A stretch of DNA of 36,391 bases from an uncultured Nitrospira sp. (GCA_902500785.1 CABVRW010000038.1:1-36391); one strand, 5' to 3'; positions 1 to 9,368 are shown, numbered from the stretch's first letter. Program-made: numbers and translations. The notes: generated by a model not told the origin, from the letters alone.

Positions 1-700
1 CCAGCCATCGGACGATGTGGTGCTGCCGTCGATTCAAGTAGGCGGTATGGCGGATAGGGTCATAGCGACGCGGAGACGGAAGAATCGCCGCCAGCAGGGC
101 CGCCTCCTCAATCGTGAGTTCCTTGGCGGATTTTCCGAAATGATGACGTGCCGCCGCTTCCGCGCCGAACACGCCCTGCCCCCATTCGGCGACATTCAGG
201 TATAACTCCAGAATCCGTTCCTTCGTCAAATGGTGCTCCAGCGAGCGGGTGATGAGTGCTTCCCTGGCTTTTCGTAACAGGGAGCGTTCCGAAGACAGGT
301 ACAGATTCTTCGCCAGCTGTTGGGTGATAGTGCTGCCCCCGCGTTTGAACTCACCAACCTCCAGATTGTACAGGGCGGCATCCTTGATCCCTTCCCAATC
401 AAATCCCTCGTGGGCGAAGAACGAGGCGTCCTCAGCCGCCACGACGGCGCGTTGGAGTGCCGGCGCGATGCGTGACAGAGGCACCCAGACGAATTGAGGA
501 TGCAGACTACGGCCTTGCTGCTTGGCCTGGGCCCGTCGCGCTTCCATCAAGGGCGTGTCCGTGGGGTGATGTTTGGCCAAGTGCGCGACGTCGGGTAGCG
601 TCGCCAGCCAATACAATGCCACTGCGGCGGCGGGCATACCGACGAGCACAGTCACCCACAACAGCATCCGGCCGAACAGACTGCCAGTTGACTTGCTCAT
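1..700 (-). CDS. mtgA: Monofunctional biosynthetic peptidoglycan transglycosylase (3' end outside window)
   Basis: The gene reads right to left from an ATG at 700 and runs off the window edge, so only about 233 N-terminal residues are present. The protein has one N-terminal membrane anchor (about residues 11-32) followed by a GT51 glycosyltransferase domain. Visible signatures are the catalytic EDASFFAHEGFD block (E90), GGSTITQQLAKNL at 121-133 and KERILELYLNVAEWGQG at 160-176, which together define the family. The enzyme polymerises lipid II into glycan strands at the outer face of the inner membrane. There is no transpeptidase domain in the part seen. MtgA proteins are usually about 230-270 aa, so little should be missing. 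It is divergent from engB, with about 100 bp between the two starts. Confidence 0.93.
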   Translation of the reverse strand, partial: MSKSTGSLFGRMLLWVTVLVGMPAAAVALYWLATLPDVAHLAKHHPTDTPLMEARRAQAKQQGRSLHPQFVWVPLSRIAPALQRAVVAAEDASFFAHEGFDWEGIKDAALYNLEVGEFKRGGSTITQQLAKNLYLSSERSLLRKAREALITRSLEHHLTKERILELYLNVAEWGQGVFGAEAAARHHFGKSAKELTIEEAALLAAILPSPRRYDPIRHTAYLNRRQHHIVRWL

Positions 701-801
701 TCCCAACACTCTATCTATGAGTACACGAGGTGTTCCACCGGTCCGGCGTCGGCTTCCGGAGGTGAGTGTCCATCCCGCACGACGGTATGCGGTTCGCCAC
801 C

Positions 802-1404
802 ATGAAATTACTCAGCGCTGAGTTTATCAAAAGTTCCGTGTCCCCAGAACAGTTTCCTTCCGACCGGTTACCGGAGATTGCGTTCGTCGGGAGGTCGAAT
901 GTCGGAAAGTCCTCGTTGATCAATTCCCTGCTTCATCGCAAGAAACTGGCGAAGGTCAGCAAGACCCCAGGGAAAACGCGCGCCGTCAACTTCTTCACGG
1001 TGAGGACGTCGGACCCGAAGCTCTCCATGCTGTCGCTGGTCGATCTGCCCGGCTATGGATACGCGAAGGTGTCGAAAAGCATGCGGGCGCAATGGGGGCC
1101 GATGATCGAGCAATATCTCGAGCAGCGACAGTCGCTCGGCGCCGTGATTCTCTTGATCGAAGCCCGGGTGTGGATGCCGCAGGATGTGATGACGGTGCAG
1201 TGGGTTCGGTCCCTCGGGTGCGGGCTTATCATCGCGCTGACGAAAGCCGATAAATTGCGGCAGAGTGAGCGAGCGCCGAGTCTCGCCGCCGTGCGGACAG
1301 CCTGCGGCTTGCCTCCCGAGGTGCCTATTGTGCTGTACTCGGCCGAAACCCATGAGGGGCGGGATGCATTGTGGGGCGAGATTCGTGCGCAGTTTAAAAC
1401 TTGA
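802..1404 (+). CDS. engB: Ribosome biogenesis GTP-binding protein EngB/YsxC
   Basis: This is a 200-aa TRAFAC GTPase required in known bacteria for 50S subunit maturation. GTPase motifs are all present: G1 GRSNVGKS (30-37), the switch region around TPGKTRAVNFF, G3 DLPGYGYAKV (81-90), G4 TKAD (147-150) and a G5-like SAET near the C-terminus. The start at 802 gives MKLLSAEFIKS, which matches the usual family N-terminus; an ATG at 787 and a GTG at 766 are possible in-frame alternatives. No strong Shine-Dalgarno decides between them. Its last 11 bp overlap the end of the convergent SurA-like gene. Confidence 0.95.
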   Translation: MKLLSAEFIKSSVSPEQFPSDRLPEIAFVGRSNVGKSSLINSLLHRKKLAKVSKTPGKTRAVNFFTVRTSDPKLSMLSLVDLPGYGYAKVSKSMRAQWGPMIEQYLEQRQSLGAVILLIEARVWMPQDVMTVQWVRSLGCGLIIALTKADKLRQSERAPSLAAVRTACGLPPEVPIVLYSAETHEGRDALWGEIRAQFKT

Positions 1405-2404
1405 TCTCGATATAGGCTTTGTTTTTTAAATCGGCCATCCAGGTCTGGTACTGATCCTCGGTTTTTTGTTGAAACACCAGTGACTGGATTTCGGCTTTCA
1501 CCTGCTCAAAGGGTCGAAACTGACGCGGCTTTTTATCGTCGACCCGCACGATGTGCAACCCCTCGGTCGTCTGAATAATCTCCGTGATCTGTCCCACTTC
1601 AAGGGACGTCAACGCCTGCTCCAGCGCGGGAATGAGTTCTCCTTGACGCACTAATCCGAGACGGCCTCCACGCGAAGAGCCGGCACCATCGGAAAAGCGT
1701 AGCGCGAGTTCCTCAAACGGCTCGCCTTGCTTCAGGGTAGCCAGGAGAGCTTCGGCCCTCCCTTGGGCAATGGAGAGTTCGTCCGGGCTGCGCGGTTTAA
1801 TCAAGATTTGGCTTAATTGATATTCTTCCGGGTACGCGAAGCGATCCCGGTGTTCCTCGTAGTAGCGTTTCATATCCGACTCCGCCACCATGATCAAGCC
1901 GCGGACTTCGCGGTCGACGACCCGCATCAAGGTCAGCTGTTCGCGGACGTTTCTGGCGGTGTTCGGGTCGGCGCTGTTGAGCGTCTCGCCCTGCTTTTTC
2001 ATTTCCTCGAGTGCCTGCGCGACTTCCTGATCGGACACATCCACGCCCTTATTCTTTGCGGCCTGGAGTTGCAGTCTGCGTTCGATCATCTTCGTCACCG
2101 CGATCGCTTCAGCGGTTTTGAGGCGGCGTTTGAGATCCTCGCCGTTGTACAGCTTGCGAAGCCGTTCTTGGTCCGGAAGCAGGTCGCGTTTCACTTCGGA
2201 CAGCATGATCAGATCTGAATTGACGACCGCGATAATGCGATCTTCCAACTTGGCGGCGTTCACGGAACTGGTCGCACCGATCACCAAGCACAGGCCGAGC
2301 AGGAGCGAGCCGGTCAGTGGCGTGACGAAGGTCGTCCGCCAAGGGGTACCACCGCGCCGAGTGGCGTGACGGCACGTTGAGACATCAAGAAATCGGTCTT
2401 TCAT
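1394..2404 (-). CDS. SurA-like periplasmic peptidyl-prolyl isomerase/chaperone
   Basis: The protein is 336 aa when started at the ATG at 2404 and has an N-terminal hydrophobic export signal (about residues 28-50, ending near SSVNA). Next is a SurA_N-type helical region opening with LEDRIIAVVNSDLIM, then one parvulin domain (YQLSQILIKPRSPDE ... FSDGAGSSRGGRLGLVRQGELIP ... GLHIVRVDDKKP). SurA-type proteins fold outer-membrane proteins in the periplasm. E. coli SurA has two parvulin domains, this one has a single domain. It lies directly downstream of a second PPIase lipoprotein and mfd on the same strand, suggesting one transcript. Upstream in-frame codons would add about 29 residues that do not look like a signal peptide, so the shorter start was chosen. 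Confidence 0.88.
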   Translation of the reverse strand: MKDRFLDVSTCRHATRRGGTPWRTTFVTPLTGSLLLGLCLVIGATSSVNAAKLEDRIIAVVNSDLIMLSEVKRDLLPDQERLRKLYNGEDLKRRLKTAEAIAVTKMIERRLQLQAAKNKGVDVSDQEVAQALEEMKKQGETLNSADPNTARNVREQLTLMRVVDREVRGLIMVAESDMKRYYEEHRDRFAYPEEYQLSQILIKPRSPDELSIAQGRAEALLATLKQGEPFEELALRFSDGAGSSRGGRLGLVRQGELIPALEQALTSLEVGQITEIIQTTEGLHIVRVDDKKPRQFRPFEQVKAEIQSLVFQQKTEDQYQTWMADLKNKAYIEIKF

Positions 2405-2514
2405 GGGGTTGCTGGGATTGTACACAATCGAGATGTCAGAAAGGGAGCGCTCTCGCAAGGAAAAGCATGGAAAGGTGAAGCCGGATGGCACGCAAGAGTC
2501 GGATGCGCAGGAGG

Positions 2515-3429
2515 TTAGGGGCGCCCTGGGTCATCCGTCACATAGCGAGCTGCGTCGGCCAGACGGATGGTCGCGCCGGTGCGGAGTTCGGCAAACACAT
2601 CATCCAGACGTTTTCGGCGCTTTTCCGCTAATAGTTCCTGCCGGAGTCGCTCGCGGGTGGCCTGGTCTGCCTGAAGAATTTCCGGTTCCAAGGGACTCAC
2701 CTTCATGAGGTAGTAGCCCTTGTCGGTCTTGATCGGATCACTGAGGATCCCGGGGTGCAGAGAGGGAATCAACGCATCCAGTTCCGGTTCCAGCAGCCCC
2801 TTCTTATAGGGGCCCAGGTCGCCGCCTTTGGCGCGGCTGCGTTCGTCGATTGAATACCGGAGAGCGAATCGCGAGAAGTTGCCGCCGCCTTCGACCTGTC
2901 GCTTCAGATCCTTGGCCGCGTAGATGTTCGGCAGCAGCATGATCGATACCTGCACCTTGGGGTTGGCCAGGAGCTGATTGGCATGTTTCCCGAAGTAAGC
3001 GTCCAATTCCTCCTTGGTGACTTCGACCTTGGTCTTGATCCGGTCTTTGAGTAACTCATCCAAAATCAGCTGTTCGCGGTACCGCAAGGTTTTTTCCCGA
3101 ATTTCATCGGACTGATCCAAGCCTTGCTTGCGCGCCTCCTGCATCAGCAGCTCGCGCATGATCAATTCGTCGAGGAAGCGACGTTTCCCGCCTTCCTTTT
3201 CATATCGCGCGCGCGTGGCCTCTGAGAGGTCTTCCCAGCTGATGTCGAACTCGGATTGGGTAATGGCTCGGCCGTTGATCATGGCGATCACCGGCTCTTC
3301 CTGCGGAGGTTCGGTGCAGGCGGCCAACAAGCCGAGGGCGCAGAAACCCAGCGCGGCGCTGGTCAATCGTGCCTGCCAGAGGGAGATGTGTCCTGTGTGC
3401 GGTGCCGTCATGCGGTCGGGGCGGAGCAT
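2515..3429 (-). CDS. PpiC-type peptidyl-prolyl isomerase lipoprotein
   Basis: This 304-aa protein has a lipoprotein signal ending in LGLLAAC (Cys around residue 38), so it should be lipid-anchored and face the periplasm. After the anchor comes a SurA_N-like segment starting PVIAMINGRAITQSEFD, then a parvulin domain (KVQVSIMLLPNIYAAKDLKRQ ... YSIDERSRAKGGDLGPYKKG ... GYYLMKVSPLEPE). It begins 12 nt after the mfd stop and is followed by the SurA-like gene. Two PPIases in a row suggest paired roles in outer-membrane protein biogenesis; this is inference. The start at 3429 has a poorly spaced ribosome site; the ATG at 3411 is an alternative. Confidence 0.87.
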   Translation of the reverse strand: MLRPDRMTAPHTGHISLWQARLTSAALGFCALGLLAACTEPPQEEPVIAMINGRAITQSEFDISWEDLSEATRARYEKEGGKRRFLDELIMRELLMQEARKQGLDQSDEIREKTLRYREQLILDELLKDRIKTKVEVTKEELDAYFGKHANQLLANPKVQVSIMLLPNIYAAKDLKRQVEGGGNFSRFALRYSIDERSRAKGGDLGPYKKGLLEPELDALIPSLHPGILSDPIKTDKGYYLMKVSPLEPEILQADQATRERLRQELLAEKRRKRLDDVFAELRTGATIRLADAARYVTDDPGRP

Positions 3430-3441
3430 CCTCTACGAAGG

Positions 3442-6400
3442 TCAGGTCGAGGCCGTACGTGGGCCTTGGTTGTTGGTACCACAGACGTGGAGGGTTTGCA
3501 AGGTTGCGTTGAGTTCTGGAAAGACCAAACTCCAGTCTTCATGCGGTATCTGGAGTTCAAAAGACAATGGCGACAAAAACCGCAGCCGCTTCTTGTATCG
3601 ATCCATCAGGGCTTGGACGGCGGCTTCGGAGACCGTGGCCTTGGGGTCGAAGGTAATGACCACCGCGTGTGGCTGTTCGACGACGGAGCTCAACCGGAGC
3701 TGTTTGGCCAGGAGCCGGATTTGCATCAGTTCGAACAGCCGTTCGACCGGATCAGGCGGATGTCCGTACCGGTCTTCGATTTCTCCGTGCATGAGGGCGA
3801 GGTCGCCGAGTTGCCCGCACGAAGACAGCCGTTTGTAGAGCGATAGCCGTTGGTGGCTGTCGGCCACGTAGTCTTCGGGAATGAAGGCTGAGACGCTGAG
3901 ACGCAGCGTGGGGTCCGGTTCTTCCTCCACGACCTGCCCCTTCAGGCGTTGCACGGCCTGCTCCACCATTTGCAAATAGAGATCAAGCCCGACCGCGGCG
4001 ATGTGGCCTGATTGCTGTTTGCCGAGTAGATTGCCTGCTCCCCGAATTTCCAGGTCGGCTGCCGCGATGCGGAAGCCCGATCCCAGTTCGGTAAATTGCT
4101 GGATGGCCGTCAGCCGCTTCTGCGCGTCGTCCGAGAGGGCGCCTTCGTCCGGGACCATGAAGTAGGCATAGGCCTGTTCGCCGCCTCGTCCGACCCGGCC
4201 ACGTAACTGATAGAGCTGGGCCAGCCCGAAGGCGTCTGCGCGGTTCACGATGATGGTGTTGGCCGTCGGCACGTCCAGACCCGATTGGATAATGGCGGAG
4301 GCGATCAGAATATCCGCTTCCTGATGAAAGAATTTCAGCATCACGGCTTCCAGCGGTTTTGAATCCATCTGGCCGTGCGCCATCACGATGCGGGCTTCCG
4401 GCACCAGTTCCTGGAGCCAGGCGCCCATCCGTTCCATGGTTTCGACCCGATTGTGGACAAAGTAGGTTTGTCCGCCGCGGCCGAGTTCGCGAAGAATCGC
4501 CTCGCGAATCGCCTTCTCGCTGAACCGGAGGACTTGGGTGCGAATCGCCAGCCGTCCTGACGGAGGGGTATCGATGATGGAGAGGTCGCGCACACTCGCC
4601 ATGGTCATTTGCAATGTGCGTGGGATCGGCGTGGCGGTCAGGGTCAACACATCGACCTGCGTACGCAGTTGTTTCAAGCGTTCTTTATGTTTGACGCCGA
4701 ACCATTGTTCCTCGTCGATGATAACGAGGCCAAGATTTCGGAACTGCACGTCTTTTTGAAGCAGCCGATGGGTTCCGATGAGGACATCGACCAGGCCCGC
4801 CGCCGTATCCTTGATGATGGCTTTGGTGTCCTTCGGGGATTGAAACCGTGACAGCAGCGCCACGCGCGTCGGGAACGGCGCAAATCGTTCGGCAAAATTG
4901 TCATAATGCTGGTGGGCGAGCAACGTGGTCGGCACCAGTACCGCCACCTGCCTGTTTTCCTCGACGGCCTTGAACGCGGCGCGCATGGCCACTTCCGTCT
5001 TGCCGTAACCCACGTCGCCGCACACCAGGCGGTCCATCGGCTTGGTCGAGGCCATGTCGTTCGCAATGTCTTCGATCGCCTTGCGTTGATCGGGCGTCTC
5101 TTCATACTCGAAGGCCGCCTCAAACTCGTGATAGAGCAGGCTGTCTTTGCCATAGGAGGTCCGATGGACCAACTCCCGGTTGGCGTAGAGGTCGACAAGC
5201 TCGTGAGCCATTTCTTCGATGTCTTTTTTGACCCGTGCGGTCGTCTTGGCCCAACTGGTGCCGCCCAGGCGGTCCAGACGGGGTACATGGGCATCGGCTC
5301 CCGCGTAACGCTGGACCTGACTCAATCGGTCGAGCGGCACGTAGAGCTTGTCCGTTCCGGCGAATTCCAGCACCAGAAAGTCGCTATCGAAGTCCTGTAC
5401 CGAGAGCCGACGCAGCCCCTGATACTTGGCGATGCCGTATTGCATGTGGACGACATAGTCGCCGATGTTCAGATCTTCCAGCGAAGAGAGGAAGGTCGCC
5501 GCCTTGCTCTTGGGTTGCGGCTTGTGTCGCGCGCCCTTCGCAAACAATTCTTCTTCGGTCAGAACCACCAGCCGCAGATCGGGGGCGAGAAAACCAGCGG
5601 AGACCTCGCCGTTCAAGACGGAAAACGGGGCCTTTTGCGCGCCGCCTGCCGACAGCGCCGAAGGCGTCCATTCCACAGCCGGACGATCGTGTTCGCCGAA
5701 CAGCGCCAGCAGGCGGCCGACTTGGCCCTGGCTGCGCGCGACCAGGACGACGGGCCCGCCTTCGCGCAAGCGATCCAGAACCTCCAGCGTATGGCTGAAC
5801 GCCGTGCCGCGTTGGCCGAGCCCCACGCTGGCCGGTGTTTGAGCCGGACAGGTCAGCACCGGGTCCCAGCTCGCGTCCGGTGCGGTTACCGGTTCAAGCG
5901 CGAGCGTCGCGTAGCCGTGGGTCGCGGCAAGAATCTGTTCCCAGGTGAGGTACAACTGGTCCGGCGTCGGGTAGGGATTCGGATCCGTGCGATCTTCGTG
6001 GCGAAGAAACCCCTCTTCGATAGCCTGCCAGCATTCCGTAGTGTGGGCAATGAGGGTGTGGGGTTGATCCAGGACCAGCACCGGCGGTTGAGGGAAATAG
6101 TCCAAGAGGCTGTCCATGCTTCCGTACACGGCCGGGGCGTGCCATTCGGCGTCGGCGGCCAGGGGAGCGAGGGCATCGGGCGCCTCTTCGGGACGAATCA
6201 ATTCACGGGCCGGGAGCACCCACGCCTGCTTGATCTTGTCGGTCGATTTTTGCGTGGCGGGATCGAAGAAGCGGATCGATTCGATCGTGTCGCCGAGAAA
6301 TTCCACTCGCAACGGGTCGGGATAGGCCGTCGAATAAATATCGACGATCCCGCCGCGAATGCTGAACTCGCCGGGAATCTCCACGACCGACCCTTTTCGA

Positions 6401-6915
6401 TAGCCCAAGCGCAACAGGCTGGAGACGAGTACGTCCCGCTCCAGGGATCCGTTCGGTTGAAATTGCAGAATCGCGTCAGTGAAGACCAGGGCCGGAAGGA
6501 CCCGCTGCGTCAATGCCGGAATGGAGGTGAAGAGGACGGAGCGCGCCGTCGTACAGAGACGATGCAAGGTCTGCATCCGGCGGGCAACCAGGTCGATGTG
6601 GGGCACCGTCGATTCATAGGGGAGCGTTTCCCATTTCGGGAACAGTGCCAGATCGTTGCCGGACTGTCCGCAGAGGGTTCTGAAAAACAGGGTGTCACGA
6701 TAGAGGCGTTCCGCCTCGTCATCGGTTTTGGCTACCACCAGCCAGGAGCGGTCGGCCAAGGGCTGACCCGGCATGCTTTGGGTGAGGAGCGCCAGGCCGA
6801 AGCCGGCAGTCGAACCATGCAACCCCATGAGGCAGGGTTTGCCCGAGCCGGTGCGAAGAGCTTCTCGCGCAGGCGCGAGCCATTGGGTCAGATGTGGGGG
6901 GATCAGGGGAGGCAC
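3442..6915 (-). CDS. mfd: Transcription-repair coupling factor Mfd
   Basis: Mfd is an ATP-dependent translocase that displaces RNA polymerase stalled at lesions and recruits UvrA. I place the start at the GTG at 6915: an AAGGAT ribosome site sits 5 nt upstream and the codon lies just after the rfaE2 stop (6923), giving 1157 aa, a normal Mfd length. Longer in-frame starts up to 7035 would overlap rfaE2. Domains in order: UvrB-like N-terminal modules; the RNA polymerase interaction domain with DYVVHMQYGIAKYQG (about 490-505); the helicase core with Walker A GDVGYGKTE (about 630), DEEQ (about 733), TATPIPRTLQM and QLRGRVGRG (about 907); and the C-terminal TRCF domain (FIPEDYVADSHQRLSLYKRL). It appears intact. 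Confidence 0.97.
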   Translation of the reverse strand: MPPLIPPHLTQWLAPAREALRTGSGKPCLMGLHGSTAGFGLALLTQSMPGQPLADRSWLVVAKTDDEAERLYRDTLFFRTLCGQSGNDLALFPKWETLPYESTVPHIDLVARRMQTLHRLCTTARSVLFTSIPALTQRVLPALVFTDAILQFQPNGSLERDVLVSSLLRLGYRKGSVVEIPGEFSIRGGIVDIYSTAYPDPLRVEFLGDTIESIRFFDPATQKSTDKIKQAWVLPARELIRPEEAPDALAPLAADAEWHAPAVYGSMDSLLDYFPQPPVLVLDQPHTLIAHTTECWQAIEEGFLRHEDRTDPNPYPTPDQLYLTWEQILAATHGYATLALEPVTAPDASWDPVLTCPAQTPASVGLGQRGTAFSHTLEVLDRLREGGPVVLVARSQGQVGRLLALFGEHDRPAVEWTPSALSAGGAQKAPFSVLNGEVSAGFLAPDLRLVVLTEEELFAKGARHKPQPKSKAATFLSSLEDLNIGDYVVHMQYGIAKYQGLRRLSVQDFDSDFLVLEFAGTDKLYVPLDRLSQVQRYAGADAHVPRLDRLGGTSWAKTTARVKKDIEEMAHELVDLYANRELVHRTSYGKDSLLYHEFEAAFEYEETPDQRKAIEDIANDMASTKPMDRLVCGDVGYGKTEVAMRAAFKAVEENRQVAVLVPTTLLAHQHYDNFAERFAPFPTRVALLSRFQSPKDTKAIIKDTAAGLVDVLIGTHRLLQKDVQFRNLGLVIIDEEQWFGVKHKERLKQLRTQVDVLTLTATPIPRTLQMTMASVRDLSIIDTPPSGRLAIRTQVLRFSEKAIREAILRELGRGGQTYFVHNRVETMERMGAWLQELVPEARIVMAHGQMDSKPLEAVMLKFFHQEADILIASAIIQSGLDVPTANTIIVNRADAFGLAQLYQLRGRVGRGGEQAYAYFMVPDEGALSDDAQKRLTAIQQFTELGSGFRIAAADLEIRGAGNLLGKQQSGHIAAVGLDLYLQMVEQAVQRLKGQVVEEEPDPTLRLSVSAFIPEDYVADSHQRLSLYKRLSSCGQLGDLALMHGEIEDRYGHPPDPVERLFELMQIRLLAKQLRLSSVVEQPHAVVITFDPKATVSEAAVQALMDRYKKRLRFLSPLSFELQIPHEDWSLVFPELNATLQTLHVCGTNNQGPRTAST

Positions 6916-6922
6916 AATATCC

Positions 6923-7405
6923 TTAGGCTGTCGTGGAACGAATACGTTGCACCAGCGTCGTGGTGGAGACGCCGGGGACGAGCGGAATGGTGTGAACGCG
7001 CCCGCCGCGAGCCTCGACCGTGTCCCGTCCCACAATCTGGTCGAGCGGCCAGTCTCCGCCCTTCACGAGAATATCCGGCTGGAGCGCCGCGATGAGCGAT
7101 CCCGGATCCGGTTCGGGGAAGATCACGACATGGTCCACGCAGGCCAGCGCGGCGAGGACCTCCGCGCGTTGGGCATCCGGCACGATGGGGCGATCGGCGC
7201 CCTTGTGCAAGGCGCCCACAGACTCGTCGGAATTCACGCCGACTACAAGCAGGTCTCCCAGATCGCGAGCCGCTTGCAGGTAACGGGTATGGCCGATGTG
7301 CATCAGGTCGAAGCAGCCGTTCGTAAAGACGATGCGCTGTCCCTGCAGACGGCGCTCCTCCAGCAGTGAGGCAAGTTCGTTTCGCGTGGTGACTTTGGTG
7401 TGCAT
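6923..7405 (-). CDS. rfaE2: D-glycero-beta-D-manno-heptose 1-phosphate adenylyltransferase (HldE C-domain type)
   Basis: This is a 160-aa stand-alone nucleotidyltransferase equivalent to the C-terminal half of HldE/RfaE. The cytidylyltransferase-like motif TNGCFDLMHIGHTRYL (with the HxGH nucleotide site) is near the N-terminus, and VKGGDW and GRVHTIPLVPGVSTT near the C-terminus are typical of the family. The reaction is ATP plus heptose 1-phosphate to ADP-heptose, used for the LPS inner core. gmhA, which makes the first intermediate, lies 3 kb upstream on the same strand. The kinase half (RfaE1) and GmhB are not in the window. The ATG at 7405 is the sensible start; the open frame extends upstream into dinB without homology. 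Confidence 0.92.
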   Translation of the reverse strand: MHTKVTTRNELASLLEERRLQGQRIVFTNGCFDLMHIGHTRYLQAARDLGDLLVVGVNSDESVGALHKGADRPIVPDAQRAEVLAALACVDHVVIFPEPDPGSLIAALQPDILVKGGDWPLDQIVGRDTVEARGGRVHTIPLVPGVSTTTLVQRIRSTTA

Positions 7406-7497
7406 CGCGGATGCGCCGGTTGAAAACAAGCATCTTAACAGGATGTGGAAAAAGTTCGCCACCACGAATCCGCGACGGACCGGCCGCATCCCGGCTG

Positions 7498-8688
7498 TCA
7501 GTCTTTTGCGCGACGTCCGCGCTTCTTGTGGCCGTCCCCTTTGTGCGGAAGCCCTCCAAGACGAACCACGCCCGTGCCGTGCCGCTCGATCAATCGGTCG
7601 AGAATCGCGACGGCATCGCGCTGTCGCCGGTCGAACAGAGGTTCGGAGGCCGGAACGAGGTCCGACAGTCCTAAACCGACAAGACGATAACGCGATCGCG
7701 GCTGCAGCAATTCGTGAAGGGCAGCGCGGATGTCCGGCCACAGATCCGGATCATAGTTCGCCGGCGACGAGAACTTCCGCTGCCGCGTGGTGATGTGAAA
7801 GTGCGAATCTTTCAACTTCAGCGTGAATGAACCGGCAGCCAGCCCCTCCAGGCGAAGATCGTGCGTCAAGGATTCGAGGAACCCATGGATGATGGGCTCC
7901 AGTAAGGCCGGATCGTTGGTATCTTCGTCGAACGTGGTCTCATGGCTCACGCTCTTGGCCTCGCGGTCGGCCACCACGGGATCGGAATCGTGACCGAGAG
8001 CGAGCGCTTGAAGCGCGGCCAGGCGGGTGCCCAGCTGGCGGACGAGCGCCGATTCGAACCGAGGCTCGAGCAGATCGCCGACGGTATGAATGCCCAGACG
8101 CTCGATCGCCTCGGTGGATTTCGGGCCCATGCCGGGCAGCGAGCGAATCGGCAGCGGCGCGAGAAATGCCGCTTCCGAGCCCGGTGCGATCACGGCCAGG
8201 CCGTCGGGCTTATGGAAATCGGCGGCGATCTTCGCGACGGTTTTGCCGGAAGCCAGGGCAACCGTGCAGGTCAGGCCGGTGGTGCGGCGGATGTCGGCTT
8301 TGAGCGCCTCCCCCAACTCGCGCGGATCAGGATGGCGGATCTGTAGCCTGGTTGTCTCCGTATAAAACTCATCGATGCTCGTCCACTCGGTTTCAGGGAA
8401 AAACCGGTGCGTGACGTCCTGAATTTGGCGGTGCAACCGCTGGTACAACGGCCGGTCAGGCGGCACGAGAATGAGCTGCGGGCAGAGCCGCATCGCCTGA
8501 ATGGTCGGCATCGCGGATCGCACCCCGAATCGACGGACCTCATAACTGGCCGCGGCGACAATGCCGCGTGGCGGAGGGCCGCCGACGGCAACCGGTTGCC
8601 CTGCCAGCGAGGGATCAGTCAGCACGGCGGCGGAGGCAAACATGGCGTCGATATCGCCGAAGAGGATTTGTCGAGGCCAACGGGCCAT
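7498..8688 (-). CDS. dinB: DNA polymerase IV-like Y-family translesion polymerase
   Basis: A 396-aa Y-family polymerase that would extend past damaged bases. The metal-binding residues are kept: D12 in LFGDIDAMFA and D106/E107 in WTSIDEFYTE. The fingers motif ASYEVRRFGVRSAMP matches the usual YEAR..GV..amP. Further on are the helix-hairpin-helix region (LPGMGPKSTEAIERLGIHTVGDLL) and a little-finger domain (FTLKLKDSHFHITTRQRKF). The usual DCFFASVE is replaced by DAMFASAAV and SIDEAYLD by SIDEFYTE, so it is a divergent member. I saw no clear C-terminal beta-clamp peptide; the end is basic (HKKRGRRAKD). The ATG at 8688 was preferred over an in-frame TTG four codons upstream. Confidence 0.88.
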   Translation of the reverse strand: MARWPRQILFGDIDAMFASAAVLTDPSLAGQPVAVGGPPPRGIVAAASYEVRRFGVRSAMPTIQAMRLCPQLILVPPDRPLYQRLHRQIQDVTHRFFPETEWTSIDEFYTETTRLQIRHPDPRELGEALKADIRRTTGLTCTVALASGKTVAKIAADFHKPDGLAVIAPGSEAAFLAPLPIRSLPGMGPKSTEAIERLGIHTVGDLLEPRFESALVRQLGTRLAALQALALGHDSDPVVADREAKSVSHETTFDEDTNDPALLEPIIHGFLESLTHDLRLEGLAAGSFTLKLKDSHFHITTRQRKFSSPANYDPDLWPDIRAALHELLQPRSRYRLVGLGLSDLVPASEPLFDRRQRDAVAILDRLIERHGTGVVRLGGLPHKGDGHKKRGRRAKD

Positions 8689-8729
8689 ACGTGTCGCCAA
8701 GCGTCAACGGTGAAGAGAATCGTGGGCTG

Positions 8730-9368
8730 CTAGAAGAACCTCAACTCCAACTGAGTGGCCGGGGGCGCCGGATCCTGGTCGGACTGAGACCGATTCGTGA
8801 CGGATGACGAATGATTCATGATGTCGGACGGACTCAGCTCGCGGAGCGGCCCTCGGCAGGAGCCACAGCGATGGCGTCGTGGTTGAATGGTCCGGCGTTG
8901 TCGTTGGTACATGCAGCCACAGTGCTGGCAACGCCAGGCATACTGGGCCAACGCGGCCACTGCGTTGCCCAGCGAGTGATAGATCGTGATACCCAGGCCG
9001 TCCCGATTCATCTCGGCCATCATGCGACGAAAGTCGGCACCATGGTTCGGACGACGCTTCAGAATATCGTATTGCCATTGGTGAATCATTTCGTGCGCCA
9101 GAGTCATGACAGTGTCGTGGCTCTCCTCGGGGTTGTTCTTTTGAAGGAGAACCGCCGATAGCCTGATGCATCGTCGTCGGGTCGGGTCCCCGGTGGTGCG
9201 CGCGAGCGGCTGTCTTGGTCCGATCCGACAAACAAACATCCCGGCTGAGGAGGTCAGCCGACGGCTCCATTCGATGGGAATCGGTGGTAAGCCGCCGCGA
9301 AAGTATCGGTCGTTGAGATCGGCCCAGATGGTGAGCAATGGTTCAGGAGAGGGCGCCATGGTACTCAC
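8730..9368 (-). CDS. SprT-like zinc metalloprotease-domain protein
   Basis: This 212-aa protein has a SprT-like domain: LLTIWADLNDRYFRGGLPPI at the N-terminus, the zinc-protease motif TLAHEMIHQWQ (HExxH) in the middle and a third histidine candidate in HGADFRRMM. A C-terminal zinc ribbon follows with paired cysteines, WRCQHCG and HRCGSCRG. SprT/Spartan proteins in eukaryotes cut DNA-protein crosslinks; the role of bacterial SprT is poorly known. Its position 41 bp upstream of dinB on the same strand would fit co-expression with a translesion polymerase, but that is inference. The start is a GTG at 9368 or the ATG at 9359; neither has a strong ribosome site. Confidence 0.82.
   Translation of the reverse strand: MSTMAPSPEPLLTIWADLNDRYFRGGLPPIPIEWSRRLTSSAGMFVCRIGPRQPLARTTGDPTRRRCIRLSAVLLQKNNPEESHDTVMTLAHEMIHQWQYDILKRRPNHGADFRRMMAEMNRDGLGITIYHSLGNAVAALAQYAWRCQHCGCMYQRQRRTIQPRRHRCGSCRGPLRELSPSDIMNHSSSVTNRSQSDQDPAPPATQLELRFF

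Noticed and set aside
1394-1404. 11-bp convergent overlap of engB and the SurA-like gene as something special
   Set aside because: Short convergent overlaps are common in compact genomes.
4906-7095. A 729-codon plus-strand open frame opposite mfd
   Set aside because: It is a complementary-strand shadow of mfd: no ribosome site or domain, and mfd has full motifs in its own frame.
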